From Ceratorhiza oryzae-sativae (taxonomy: Eukaryota > Basidiomycota > Agaricomycetes > Cantharellales > Ceratobasidiaceae), in assembly GCA_030998015.1 (NCBI GenBank), contig JARWMV010000044.1:1-64000 (forward strand): DNA of 64,000 nt, given 5' to 3'. The notes beneath the pieces are model-generated. The model saw only the letters and a program-made list of their open reading frames with translations, had not been told where the DNA came from and made no database searches. The position numbers were made by a program, and so were the translations under genes. Shown piece by piece: positions 34,931 to 47,639 of the stretch (its first letter is position 1; every line of letters starts with the position of its first letter).

Positions 34931-35693
34931 CTACAAAGTGGAGCTATCAATACTGATATCTTGCAAGTCCCCCCGTCCTTCAAAGATTAAGTCGATTGTC
35001 GCTTGTTCTGGTATTACATGCCTCTCTTTAGGGAACCCTGCTTTGACCTTGGCCAGCTCTCTCCACCTTTCCAGGTCTTCTTGGCTCCTCTTATCCCCGT
35101 GGGCTTTCCCAGGTTGAGACCAATGACTAATAAATGCCGCTAAATAAGTTTTGAATCTGCCTGGTGATATCTGCAACTCACCCGCACGAGAATGCCTGTG
35201 AGATTAAATCGGGGTTAATGTACTTTGTATAATCAGGTCCAGTTACGCACCATGAAAGTCGTGATACGCCTTTGGGGCAATCAATGATTAGCGAAACGAC
35301 TGTATCAGTCTCTTCCACCTGCGACTCGCAAAGTCATTAGTGTCATGTCTGACTGAGCTGCAAGCGGACACACCCAGCTGATCTGGAACATTTCGTCCTT
35401 TCTCACTTCTTGAACATAACAATGCTGGTAGTTAATTCTGCCCTTCATTGGTCCGCCGTGACTATTGCAACGTGGCGAGCATATAGTATGGTGCTTTGAG
35501 CTAGCAAGAGGGAACGGTGAATACTCACATCGCTAAGGCAGACATGAAAATATTTCAGTTCACTGAAAGCTCGCTGGGTTCATCAAAACTCACCATAAAC
35601 GATTCGACTTTCAGATTTCAACCAGAACTGATACTTCCAACCATTGTCGTAAGTGTACTGGAAGCTTTTGTTGATAATGATCGGTAGAGTCAT
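34931..35693 (-). CDS. Phenolic acid decarboxylase-like protein, paralog B
   Basis: Start at 35693 gives MTLPIIINKSFQYTYDNGWKYQFWLKSESRIVYG. Then HGGPMKGRINYQHCYVQEVRKDEMFQISW, VEETDTVVSLIIDCPKAYHDFHG and the last exon ISHWSQPGKAHGDKRS, DLERWRELAKVKAGFPKERH, stop at 34931. YTYDNGWKY and the Gln/Glu-rich core match PadC-type phenolic acid decarboxylases. It shares gene structure and sequence with paralog A 2.7 kb away, same strand, so they arose by local duplication with the ASCC1-like gene left between them. This copy keeps the HGGPMxGR stretch better than A. Confidence 0.7.
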
Positions 35694-37023
35694 TGCAGGT
35701 GCGTTAGTACGAGTGCGACAGACAGGAGGATGTTCAGAGTACTCAAAGGTGCATCAGGAGTCGAGTTTAAATCCTCTTCGCATATCAATTTGATTGCTGA
35801 CTCGGTCTGGTCTTGACGTCACAAGTGGTAATAAATATCTGCCCAGGTAAGATCGGCCTGTCGGGTAAATTTCCACGCACACCAAAACCTGTAAGCCCCG
35901 GAGACAGTCGTTCAAAGAGTAATAAATGTAAGTGAAATAAATAAATAAACATCTTTATTCAAGCGCGGATTCCCGATATAACGTTAGAGAAGGAACATCC
36001 GCTGTACCTGGCTCTCTCGTGCATAGCGAGGGTAGCTAGATAGGCTAGTCAGCCGTTTCTTGGACCACATGCACAAATGAATATGTGGCCCGGTTGTTGG
36101 CCTTGCCCGCTCGGCCCCGGATGTCGGATATACTTCATATCCTAAGCATGCATACTAGCCAACAGCTGTATACATTATATATGTATCGCGTGGAGCCTTC
36201 ATAACCGTAATAAACCAACGAGCAATGCCAAATCCGTGTAAGACCCAGCTATGTTTCAAGCTAAAACCACAGCAAAGTGCATTATGATCTTGAGGCAGCC
36301 GTGCCAGTGTCACTGTGATACACGTATATGGTAATGTGTGGTTGGTATAGGGTCAAATAAATATCGAGCTACCATCGTACCTCGAGATGCCTGACTCTGA
36401 ACCGGCCGAGCAGACCTACTATTGCAATTTAGAGCAAGTTCTTTCGTCGCAAGAATATATAAAAAGAAGCTTCGAGCATTTGCATAGGAAGCCTCTAATG
36501 GACGGAGATTAAGAGTTTCCAAAACATGCGATTTGATTAGATAATACACTTAACATCGCCACCGGACGACCGTCGCCGGGTGGGCTTGCCTTCTCGAAGT
36601 GTCGAAAGCCGATAGCCACTATTTCATAACATTCCATCCGATAGAGACTTCTAATTTATTGAGCCGACTACATGATACAGACTGTATTCTTAGTCCCGAA
36701 AGGTTCACCAGCCGGGGCTCGGCATCACTTAGGAGATATTTTTCTTGTCAGTCGAAGGAGTCGGCGCCCATGCAACGGACGGATCTTGGGGCTTTGCTCT
36801 CACGCATCCCGTCACTAACGCCTTTAATTTCCGCTCAAATGCGTATAAAACTCGGCTGCTGTAAGATCTGAACTACTCACGCAAGTCTTAACGCCCAAAA
36901 TCGGGATAGCATGTCTCTCACCGTCCATATCTCATTTCATGTTACGCACTAGGGGCTGTTCTGAGTCTTGTGGGTGTAGAAACTATAATTTGGCTATGAA
37001 AGACTAATTTTGTTCCTCCTTAG
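35694..37023. other. Intergenic, decarboxylase B to first P450
   Basis: Holds divergent upstream regions of decarboxylase B and the P450 pair. The first P450 exon should lie near 36911-36973 but I could not fix it: the ATG at 36911 meets TAG after 13 codons. Otherwise nothing gene-like. Confidence 0.45.
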
Positions 37024-39045
37024 ATTGGGTATTTTGTTATCCCTTACATCTTGGACCCGCATGGCTTGCGGCGTTCAGCGATTCAGGGTCCAAAATATGC
37101 TGCTCTATCTAACCTGTGGCTGGCTTACGTCGCTGCCCGAGGAGATAGAAGTAATGCAGTACACAGACTTCATCAAAAATATGGTGAGAAATGGCATTAC
37201 TATTCTGGCAATCCATACGACAAATGATTGATATTCTGTGTAGGAAAGCTGGTTCGAATAGCGCCTAACCATATCAGCATTGCGGATCCAAAAGCTCTAG
37301 AGGTTAGATCCATCGATACTATTGAATGAATAAGAGTACCAACCATTCATAACCTTAGGTCGTATACGCGCATGGGAATGGTGCATTAAAGAGCGACTTT
37401 TATGACGCGTTCGTGAGCATCCGGCCTGGGATTTTCAGCACCCGTGATCGTGCTGCACACACACGTGCGTGCCTTGTGCCCTACCAAATTTCTCTATCCA
37501 GATAGATGAATTCACACATTTGCATACGCAGGTAAACGCAAGCTGGTATCCAACATATTCAGTCAACAGAATGTGCTGCTGTTTGAGCCTCACGTCAGAA
37601 AGCATATCCGAGCATGTTTTGCCCATTGGGACATGCGTTGTGCTCAGTCTGCTCCTGGGGGGCTTTCTGGTACTCATGACGGCAGATCGTGGTTTGATGT
37701 ACTACCCCGTGAGTGCTTCCCATTATCCTGCACGGGCTTCAGTGAATCCATCCGTTTTGACAGATTTCAATTTTCTGGCATTGATATCATTGGAGATCTT
37801 GCCTTTGGTGCCCCGTTCGGTATGATTGGTGCCCAGAAAGACATTGCCCCAATTCTCGAACGATCGACAGCGGGTGAAATGCCTAAGGTCAAGTACGTTC
37901 CGGCGGTCCAGGTACTCAATGATCGAGGCGATTACTCGGCGAGCGTGGGCGTACTCCCAAAATGGGTTCGGCCTTTGATGAAGCACGTTCCATGGTACGC
38001 TCAAGGTAACATGGCGGTTCGCTCCCTGGCTGGCATGGCGGTCGCAGCGGTTGAGAAGAGGCTGCAGTTTGGGCTTCCAGAAGAGGCCTCGGATGAGGAC
38101 GAGTATATGGAAAGCACGGCGCCTAACGGGAAACGCCGAATCGACCTTTTGGAAAAACTGATGCAGGGGAAAGACGAGAGCGGAGAGCCTATGGGGCGGG
38201 AAGAGCTCACTGCAGAAGCACTGCAGCAGTTGATTGCCGGGAGTGATACACTAGCAAGTGAGCAATCCCAAAGAGTCACCATCATTGATCGATACCTATC
38301 TCATTCATAGCTCTTCGTGTGCAATCACATACTACCTCGCCGCAAACCAGGGTTGTCAACGCAAGCTGCAAGCCGAGCTCGACAGCGTTCTTCCTCAAGT
38401 GCGTTCCCCTCACCCACCAACCCACCAAGCCGGAGCACCGCCTTTGCCGCCTTCCTCGGTCGCTGCTAAATTGCAGATATTAGATCATTGCCCTACCTTC
38501 AGGCGTGCGTGAACGAAGGGCTTAGGCTACATAGCACTTCTGGAGTTGGCTTGCCTCGCGTCATTCCTCCAGGGTGCTCACTCGAAGTGTGTGGCGATAT
38601 TTTCAATGAAGGGACAGTCCTTAGTGTACCGACATTCAGTATCCACCATAGTGAGGAGGTTTGGGGAGAGGACTCTGAGGTCTACAGACCAGAGCGATGG
38701 TTGGAGCGCGGAGTTGGGAAGGAATTCAATCCGTTCTCTTTTGGACCTAGGTATGCCTAAACTTGTCGTCTTTCGTTGGGATTCGTAACATGGCGCAGGG
38801 CTTGCGTGGGTCGTAACCTGGCAAATATGGAGATGCTACTTATCATCGCGTCTGTATTTCATCGCTACGAATTTAAGCTCGCCCACCCAGACCAACAGGT
38901 AAGCGATCAATTCAGAAGATATGTAGAAATAGGAGCTCACGCAATGTGAACTGAATAGCTACCCGTCAGAGAAGGCTTTTTGCGCAAACCCGTTAAATGC
39001 GTGCTGGGAATGCGGCGCCGAGATGCGAGTTTGGGCAAGAACTAA
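37024..39045 (+). CDS. CYP53-like cytochrome P450, tandem copy 1
   Basis: The first clear exon (37024) reads [17 protein letters not shown] then [23 protein letters not shown]; next [41 protein letters not shown], then the long exon around 37573-38259 (FDVLP..., [20 protein letters not shown]). I-helix: [14 protein letters not shown]-helix: [15 protein letters not shown] (ExxR); PERW; heme loop FSFGPRACVGRN, with Cys after an intron. The tail, [15 protein letters not shown], ends at TAA 39043-39045. The pattern fits CYP53, the benzoate 4-hydroxylase family of fungi, ER-anchored and fed by P450 reductase. The usual T in the I-helix (AGSDT) is kept. The first coding exon with the membrane anchor is unresolved. 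Confidence 0.8.
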
Positions 39046-39517
39046 GTGTTTCGTGTGTGGTGTATGATTCGACTTTGAAATGGCTTTTTGAGCTTCGTCG
39101 CTGCTGAATGAATATTGATTTTGGCCACTTCAGATATGTTGATGAAATAACAGAACTGCGCAGGGAGTAATTTCTGTTCAGCGACACTATGGGTTCGACT
39201 TCCAGGGTGAGGTACCATTCTTAGCGAGAGATCTAACATGCCATTGGTCGAGAGATGATGCAAGGCAAGCTGATATGCGGGCTCGAGCCACCCAGCGTGA
39301 ATGATTATGTGCGCTTGTATTCAGGAATATTACTAGCATGTACTCGGCCGGACTATCTCCTTATCCCGCAATCAATTTGAATTTATGCTATTCACACGGA
39401 GCGCCGCCTATTTTCGGATAATACTGAGGGGTGCAGAAACAGCAATGTCAGGGATGAGAAGTTTATTGATTCCAACATATGAAATAAGCGGCCACTAGGA
39501 CAAGCTTTACGCCGACC
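39046..39517. other. Intergenic between tandem P450 genes
   Basis: 470 bp of 3' flank and promoter. No TATA box or repeat stands out. Confidence 0.4.
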
Positions 39518-41564
39518 ATGGAGCTTCCCCCTCTGTACTGCCTCAATGGATGCGCTTTTGGAGTGGTAAGTGATTCCTTCAAGCCCGAATAACCCCAAAC
39601 TGTGGACGCATATACCTAAAGGTTTCGTATTTCCTAATTCCATATTTGATCGATTCGCACAACCTACGGCGAGACTCGATTGGAGGTCCCAAGATTGCAG
39701 CCTTGTCAAATCTGTGGCTGGCGTATGTTGCAGCGCGAGGTGATAGAAGCGAGTCTGTGCACAGGTTGCACCAGAAATACGGTCGGTTGAAGCAAAGATG
39801 CCTGGAGATGAATTCATCGAGCCTGGGTAATTTTCTAGGAAAATTTGTTCGCATTGCGCCGAATCATATCAGTATCGCCGATCCAAAAGCAATCGAGGTC
39901 GGTCTTGGAGTCCATTTCCGGGATTATAATCTGAGGATGCGAGCAACCAGGCCATTTACGGACACGGAAGTGGCACGCTCAAGTCGGACTTTTATGATGC
40001 GTTTGTGAGCATCCGGGCGTCTCTGTTTACTACTCGCGACCGAGCCGCGCACGCACGTAAGCCGATTTCATTATCGGCTATCTCAGGAAGACTTATGATC
40101 CCTCACGATAGGCAAGCGAAAAGTCGTATCCAGCGTCCTGAGTCAACAAAATGTCTTGCAATTTGAACCTCTTATCCGGAAACACGTCCGGCTGCTGCTC
40201 GCGCAGTGGGATCTAAAGTGTGCAAATAGCCGTGGCGAGGAGGATGAGCGGGCTTGGTTCAACGTGCCGCCCCGTCAGTGCTTTTGCTCTCGTTTACGCC
40301 TATTCCAAGGACTAATCAAGCACGTAGAATTCAACTTTCTGACGTTTGACATTACTGGGGACCTTACGTTTGGAACGTCGTTTGGTATGATCCGAGCCCA
40401 ACGTGACGTTGCGCCCATGCTCCAACTCTCCTCGTCGCCCTCCGAGTCCGGCTCGGTAACATGCATCCCAGCGATCAAAGTCCTCAACGATCGTGGTAAT
40501 TTTTCGGCGAGCATGGGAGTCTTGCCCCCTTGGATCCGAAAATGGGTCTTGCTTTTGCCTTGGTACCGTTCGGGTAGTGCTGCGGTCGAAAGTTTGGCGG
40601 GCATGGCAAATGCGGCCGTAGATAAACGATTGAGGGAGGGCATACCCGAGGAGGAAGTGGGTGACGACGACGTGGAAACAGGAAAGAGAGTGGACTTGCT
40701 GGAAAAGCTGATGGACGGCAAGGACGAATTTGGAGAACCCTTGGGACGCGAAGAGTTGACGGCTGAAGCGTTGACCTTGATGATTGCTGCGACCGATACG
40801 ACCAGCAAGTAAGTGCATTGGTTTGGGGCGCCTATTGGAGCAGTCTGACTAACGGAGTGATTCATAGCTCTTCGTCGGCAATCACGTATTATCTGGCAGC
40901 ACATCCGGACGTTCAACGCAAACTCCAAGAGGAACTAGATGCGGCGCTCGGACCGGTCGATTCAACCAATGTCTGGTCGTCCGTGGCCAAATATTCGATC
41001 ATTAAATCTCTCCCGTACCTCCAGGCGTGCATACAGGAAGGAATGAGAATGCACAGCGCGCTCGGAGCCGGGTTGCCTCGTGTGATTCCAAAGGGGAGCG
41101 AGGTTGAAGTGTGTGGCGAAAAGTTCACAGAGGGAACAGTTTTGAGTGTCCCGTCGTACAGCATTCATCATACCGAGAGGTTTGGGGCGATGATTCAGAG
41201 GTTTTCAGGCCGGAACGGTGGTTGGACAAGAAGAATGTCGGAAAAGAGTTTGTCCCATTTTCGTTTGGTCCGCGGTGAGTCGGAGAACGGAGCTAGGCAG
41301 GAGTCGGGAACTGAGTTTGGTTACTAGGGCTTGCGTTGGACGCAACCTAGCCAATTTGATTATCATTGTCAATATTGCGTCTGTATTTCACAGGTACGAT
41401 GTGAAGCTCCAGTATGAGGGGCAAAAGGCAAGTGCACGAGTACATACCTTTACCAAAAGCTGATAGTCTTCCAATAGCCGATCATCAGAGAAGGCCTCTT
41501 ACGAAAGCCCATTGAATGCGTGTTGGGAATCAAGAAACGGCAAGCAAGGGAGCAGGTAGCCTAG
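39518..41564 (+). CDS. CYP53-like cytochrome P450, tandem copy 2
   Basis: Start 39518: [16 protein letters not shown] (exon 39518-39565), 56-nt intron, then [17 protein letters not shown] and [19 protein letters not shown]. Same order as copy 1: [59 protein letters not shown]-helix [23 protein letters not shown]-helix [15 protein letters not shown], heme loop [13 protein letters not shown] split by an intron, tail [20 protein letters not shown] at 41562-41564. The last intron (41428-41477) has a GC donor (GCAAGT). A single-base loss near 41178 (GAGAGGTTTGG where copy 1 has GAGGAGGTTTGG) breaks the frame before [11 protein letters not shown]. Predicted benzoate or related aromatic-acid hydroxylase. 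Confidence 0.8.
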
Positions 41565-42052
41565 GATCGTGTCCATGGTGAATTTGGTTGAAGCGCTTAA
41601 AGGACCACAGTATAGAGTCTGAATTTTTTCGTTGTGCATAATGAATCCGAGCTGGGTTGAGCCGAGTGGGACGCCCATTTCAAAAGTCGAACAGCTGTTT
41701 ACAGAATTTTGTAAGCGAGGGGAGTAATCAACGATTAAGAGCCCCACAAGCCAAGCTACCCTCGTGGCACGCTCGCAGAGTCAAAACACCAAGGGACAAG
41801 ATCCGAGTGGCTTGCTGAGATGGGAGCTGAAGATCATCGGGAGCGATGCAGCACGTCGACTCGACCGATATTGACTAGTTCAGCTGCAAGGCGCGGGCCA
41901 TCTGCAGAATACGATTTTGCGGGAATTTGGAGAGACTATAGGCGCCCGAGTCAGCAGTGTTAGTCAGCCGTTGGCAGGTGTCAGCCCAGATCGGATCGAG
42001 CTCGACCACGACGACCACGACCACGACATCGACGAGGCGGGCGGCGACTGGG
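41565..42052. other. Intergenic, P450 to CCR4
   Basis: 3' flank of the P450 gene and CCR4 promoter. In the last 60 bases, repeated GACCACGAC triplets precede the CCR4 start. Confidence 0.4.
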
Positions 42053-44498
42053 ATGTACTACTCTGGCTCGACGGCGTCACCGTCGCGCTCGCACTCGCTC
42101 TCGAACGAGCCGCCGTGGTCTCGGGCGGGGCACCCGGTGCTCGCGCCTGGCTCGGCGCAGCACCCGGCGGCGGGGGCGCAGGGCCCGCAGTCGCCGGGGT
42201 ATCTGGTGCAGTACGCCAACGGACACCACACGCCGCACGGGCACCAGCACTCGCACCAGCACCAGCACGCGATCCAGCATGCGCCCCAGCACCAGCTGCA
42301 GCACCACCCGCTCCCGCACCAGCTGCCGCACACCCACCACCAGCACCAGAACTCGCTGCCCGGCTACCACTCGCCCGGCAGCGTCCACGCCCAGGCCACC
42401 GGCAGATCCACCACCCCCAACGCCGCCAACGCGCCCCCCATCCTCGTCGCCCCCCACTGGCAGCAGCAGCTCCACCGCGCAGAGGTCAGCGTTCCCCCCC
42501 GCCCGCTTTTCCGCCCGTGCTCATCGTCCCGCAGCTCTGTCGCCAAGCCGCCTCGCCCCACCACCGCGCACGTGCCGCAGCCCTCGCCTCGCGCACGTCG
42601 GCCAAGTCCGCCATCCCCATCACCGCCCCCGGCTCGTCCTCGACCCCAAAGCCCACCGCCGGGTCCGACACATCCCACACCCGCAACGGCAGCATATCCA
42701 CCGACACAAGCGACGACCGCGCCCCCTCGGTCGCCAGCGGCCATCCCTCGGCAAACGCGGCCCCCGTCGTCAATGTCCTCCCGCGGCCCTCGTCGGAGCG
42801 CAAACAGACGAGCACATGGACCACGCTGGACATGGGTGGAATGAGGCTCAAGAACGTCTCCCAGTCGCTGTTCAAGCTCGACTATCTCACCACGCTCTAC
42901 ATCAACCACAACCAGCTCAGCGTCCTCCCGCCCGAGATCTCCCAGCTGCGTCAGCTCATCCTGCTCGACGTTTCCGGCAACCAGCTCTCATCTCTCCCGC
43001 CCGAACTCGGCTTGATCACCACCCTCCGCGAACTCCACGCCTTTGACAACCGCCTCGAGACCATCCCGCCCGAGCTCGGCACTCTCTACCAGCTCGAGAT
43101 GCTCGGCGTCGAAGGAAATCCCCTTCAGGCTTCGCTCCGTGCGATTCTGCAGAAAGATGGCACCCCGGCTCTCATCGCTTATCTCCGTGACTCGTGTCCG
43201 GTTCCTGCACCTCCCCCGGAGCGAGAATGGCGCACGCTCCTAGATCCCCCTGGCCCAGATGTCGAGACGTTTAGCGTCCTATCCTACAACATTCTGTGCG
43301 AACGGTGTGCCACGACAACCATGTATGGCTATACTCCTTCCTGGGCCCTGAACTGGTCCTACCGCAAGGAGCTGATCTTGTCCGAGATCCTCAACTATGC
43401 CTGCGACTTTGTTTGTCTCCAGGTGAGTCTATGCATCTCTAAAAGTCCCTTGTCTCACAAATCCCCTCCAGGAAGTCGACATTGCCCAGTATGAAGAGTA
43501 CTTTACAAAGAAGCTCGAGGAGCAGAAATACACGGGTATATTCTCCCCCAAGTTCCGTGCTCGTACTATGAACGAGACCGAAAGGCGACGTGTCGACGGC
43601 TGCGCCATTTTCTTCCGATCCGAAAAGTATGTCGCCTCGAATGTCGCGTGGCTTTGCTAACCTATATTCCCTAGGTGGTGCCTCGTCGAACATCACCTCA
43701 TCGAATTCTCCCAGGCCACTCACACCCGTCCGGCCCTGCGCACGACCAAAGACTGGTTCAATCGTGTCCAGACCAGGGACCACATCGCTGTCGTTGCTAC
43801 CCTCGTGAACCGCGAGACCGGCACCCGCTTGATGTCGCCAACGCACATTTGGACTGGGCTCCCGAATACCGCGACGTCAAGCTCGTTCAGACCGCGCTCC
43901 TGATGGACTTTGTCAAGGGCGTCGCGGAGGACTTTGCGGATATGGAAGTCGCGGCGAGCGAAAATATTACCGCCCGCAAATACGCCAACGGCTTGCAAAT
44001 CCCGTTGATCGTATGCGGAGACTACAATTCGGTTCGGGAGAGTGGTGTCTATGAGCTCATGACCCGTGGACACGTGCCCGGGTCTCACCCCGACTTTATG
44101 AGCCACTCGTACGGACCATACACGCTCGAAGGCCCAGTCATCCGTTTGAGCTCAGGAGCTCTCACGCCGCAGTTGGAGAGTTGAGCGTGACCAACTACAC
44201 GCCAAGCTTCAAGGGTGGGATCGATTACATCTTTTATGGAAGCGAGAATCTCGAGGTCGGTGCTGTGCTTGGCGAAATTGACAAGGATTATTTGAGCAAA
44301 TGCGTCGGGTTCCCAAACGCGCATTTCCCCTCTGAGTGAGTTCTCATTTTCTTATCCTTGATACAGCATATTGACGCATGATTCAGTCACGTAGCAATAA
44401 GCGCCCAGTTCAGGATTCTCCCACCCAAAGAATCCAAGCCACCCCAATCCACCAAATCACCCGCGTTCCCCAACGCTTCCAATTCTCGTAAACGTTAG
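42053..44498 (+). CDS. CCR4: CCR4 poly(A) deadenylase (LRR plus EEP nuclease), two frame breaks
   Basis: Likely start 42053 (MYYSGSTASPSRSHS). The N-terminal region is rich in His, Gln and Pro. Introns: 42485-42534, 43423-43471, 43627-43674, 44336-44386. LRRs at about 42850-43120 (LTTLYINHNQLSVLPPEI, LILLDVSGNQLSSLPPEL) bind Caf1. The EEP nuclease has VLSYNILCERCAT, LQEVDIAQY (catalytic Glu), WCLVEHHLIEF, LIVCGDYNSV, GIDYIFYGS and NAHFPSDH. Stop TAG 44496-44498. CCR4-NOT shortens mRNA poly(A) tails. Two single-base losses break the frame: near 43834 (TRLM to VANAHLDW) and near 44135 (LEGP to SHPFELR), both at short runs of one base, so assembly error is likely. Confidence 0.87.
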
Positions 44499-45397
44499 CT
44501 GAACATTTCATGTTACCCACCTTTTTCTGTACATGCCCCCCGTTTTTCTTCTTTCAGGCTCATGTTATATTGGCTCTTATCCCCATCAGACGGGGTCTGC
44601 TTTGTCCTTGTTTCTTGTGTTTCTGACTCGGCCCTGGATTTCAGTATTATGTAGCATGGCCATGGTGTATCGACCTCCTACTGTACGGTCCGCGTGTGCG
44701 TCTGATAGTATGAATTTGGTTTATTCTCTTTTTGAGTGGATTTCCCATCGATGAGGGGTTTGATGGTTGTGTCCTGATAAATTGTCCACCGAGTTTTCTG
44801 GCTTCCGTGGTGGAGCCGAGGAAGCCTAGTTTGTCCGAACAAGGGAGAGCAAGTGTGCAGCGCGTTGGTACAGACCGTCCATTGATCATGCTTGTTCTTG
44901 TTCAGTTTGGTCATGGGTTAACCATATTTCATGATACATTGTGTGTTTAGAATGTACCATGCAATCCCTGAATCAAGGTCGTGATATTTACACATCTAGA
45001 TTGACCTTTGCAGACTCGTCGCTGGCTCTGTGAAACGCTTAAACCCAACAGCCAAACCCCTTGATTAGTGACTGCATTGTCCCTTCTCACACGCTAAACT
45101 ATCCTGAGCCACTCGAAACGATTTCATGGGCACGTAGTCAGAAATGTAGTGGTGGTTTTTAGAACAGCTAATAATAGCGAGTTGGGAATCAGGTTACAAA
45201 TTTCCATCCTCCCGATGGCTAAACATGCATTAACACAATAAAATGAGATGGGGTTGCAAGTCATTCTCGAAGCGCGACAACGGACCCATCCAGTAATGTC
45301 ATCACGAGCTCAACCAGTTAGACGGATCCAGGCATGAGTCCTTCTTGCGTTATCGACTTCATCTTTTCGCCAAAAGAATCATCACTATCACTCAAAG
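44499..45397. other. Intergenic, CCR4 to WD40-kinase (convergent)
   Basis: 900 bp between two converging genes. Frames are short and unconvincing; no repeat or RNA gene recognised. Confidence 0.45.
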
Positions 45398-47639
45398 CTA
45401 CAGCAAGAACTGACTCACTGCTATTTTCACCATTTCCGCCGTGGGTCTTTTCTCGGGTTCAAATTCCCAACACTGCCCAAGTAGCCACCAAAGTGCCTCT
45501 CCATGTTTGGAATCTTCAGGTATATGCTTCAAAGGGCGCTCTGGACATGCTTTCTGCAAGAGTACGGAAAACATCACTGCATGGTCGATCTTCCCTGACC
45601 AAGGTACTTCGCCAGTGATTATTTCCTAGGCAAGGCTCTGGTCAATGTCCACAAGAACCCCAGACAAAAAAATGTCGTTACGAGAATAGTCTAATCCAAG
45701 AGCGTTCAGGAAAATAGAGAATTTGGCCGACTTGACTCACCATTCCAAGGGCATAGACGTCAGATGGTGCACTCCACCGTCCTCCTGTGAAGAGCTCTGG
45801 TGCCTGGAGAGTGTGAATTGTTTCAACCCTTATCAATATAGACATGACGCTAACGTTGCTCACCGCCCAACGTGGTGAGATAGACACTGCAGTTGAAGTC
45901 ACGCTAAACCGCAGAGTAGAATCTTGTAGAATTGCATTCCCGAAATCGGCCAGCTGTGGAACGCCTTTACGAGATACAAGGATATTTGCCTGATGAACTC
46001 GTATATGCATCAGTGTTACTAGGATCCGCCAACTGATACATACGCATTTAAGGTCGCCGTGGATCTAGAGGAGATGTAGTTAGCAGAGGCAAGCACTGTG
46101 ATGATCGCAAAATAAAGCTCACCACTTTACATGTATGCAAGTATGCAAGTCCATCCGCAACTTGTACACTCTGCGTTGCGCATTAGCGCTCTTGATTTAC
46201 GACCACAAACAGCTCAAGAATCCTACTATGGCACATTTATCCGCTTGTGAGTTACGTAAGAGGTATTGGGAGAGATTTCCGTTCAATTCCCAGAGAGTAA
46301 CCATGGCAAGTGTGTTACGAAATATCGCAAGCCCTAGTAAGTGCTGAACGTTTGGATGTCGGCACCTGGACCAGGTGTACAGCTCCCGCGCCGAGTGCTA
46401 GCCATTCGCTCAATATCAACTCTATCAGCGGATGCTCTTACTGACCTTTAAGACCTTGTGATTTTGGTTACTAGAGTCGATAGTGAATCGGATTGTTTTG
46501 ATTGCAACTTCCGTGTTGTTGCCGAGCTTGCATCGATATATATCCCCGAACCCACCAGACGAGATAGGATAATCGCCACACGTACCCAGATCTAGCTCGT
46601 TCGTTAAGTCCGGGCATCCTCTAAGGCTCAGCTCCCGGACGATTTCGTTCGTATTCTAGTTGACAGATAAGTCAAAGATCAATTTCAGACAGGCGCAAGG
46701 CTTTACCATGATGCTACTGACCTCACCATGAAATTCCTCTCGATTCGGAGGAATTAATTCAATCCTCTTATCCTGCAAGTCAAACAAGGCACTCAAATCC
46801 CAGATCTTGATGGTTCTATCATGGGCCGAGGAAGCCAGCTTGCTGCTACCAGGAATAAATATGGCGCCAGTAATCCGTTGCGTATGTCCCGACAGTGGGT
46901 CTCCACGCATCCTACCTGTTTCTACATCCCATATCCTCACAGTCTGATCATCGGAACCAGAGGCAATGAATCTGCTATCGGGAGAAAATGCAACAGACTT
47001 CAGGCGCTTCTCGTGTCCCACCAGTGGGGCACCAAGCGCAGCTCCAGTTGCTGAGTCCCAAATGCGCACGGTACAATCATAGGACACGGAAGCTATGAGA
47101 CGGCCGTCTGGAGAGAAATCGACTGATTGGACTGAACCCCTATGTCCGACGCATCGGAAGAGCAGTTGTCGCGTTGCTGCGTCGTAGATTTTTATATCGC
47201 CGATCTGGCATGCGCCTGCGATTTTGGCGCCGTCAGGCGAGGCAGCTACTGACCAAACTAACTGGTTAACGTCGATTGGTGGCCCGTCCGGCTTTCCAGC
47301 AATTGGATCCCAGAGACGGATGGTACGATCGTTAGAGCAGATATGAGGCGATTGATCGAAAATGTTACGGCCCAGACATCGCCGTCATGACCCTCGAGAT
47401 ATTTCAGGTTTCTGCCATTTTTCGAATCCCAAATCCCTATCGTCTTATCCCACGAACCTGAGGCGATCATGCTTCCGTCCATTGAAAACGCCACAGAATT
47501 GATTGAAGCTTTATGTCCCTTCATCGGGCCAAGAACTGTACGCCCACTGTTTATATTCCACACTACCAGCTCATTTTGGGCACCAGCTGCAACGAGAGTG
47601 CCATCCGATGAGACCGCGATTGACCAGATTCCAGCATCT
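45398..47639 (-). pseudogene. WD40-protein kinase gene, 3' part, split by copia insertion
   Basis: Reading leftward from 47639: GIWSIAVSSDGTLVAAGAQNELVVWN, then WD40 blades (INSVAFSMDGSMIASGSWDKTIGIWD, LKSVAFSPDSRFIASGSDDQTVRIWD, LASSAHDRTIKIWD). A kinase domain follows: glycine loop ISSGGFGDIYRCKLG, VAIKTIRF, catalytic IHGDLKC (HGD in place of HRD), ADFGNA, APELFTGGRWSAPSDVYALG, and a C-lobe ending PEKRPTAEMV near 45420. The last stop could be TAG at 45398-45400. The N-terminal coding sequence resumes at 52592 beyond the retroelement. One frame change near 47340 in a blade may be an indel. WD40-kinase fusions are common in Agaricomycetes; the substrate is unknown. Confidence 0.8.
47635..47639. 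repeat. Target site duplication, left copy (CATCT)
   Basis: CATCT immediately before the left LTR, matched by CATCT at 52587-52591 after the right LTR. Joining the flanks across one copy gives an open WD40 exon. Confidence 0.85.

Noticed and set aside
42058..42909. Long minus-strand frames opposite CCR4
   Set aside because: GC-rich, stop-poor shadow frames giving Cys/Trp/Gly-rich strings; the plus strand has LRR and nuclease motifs.
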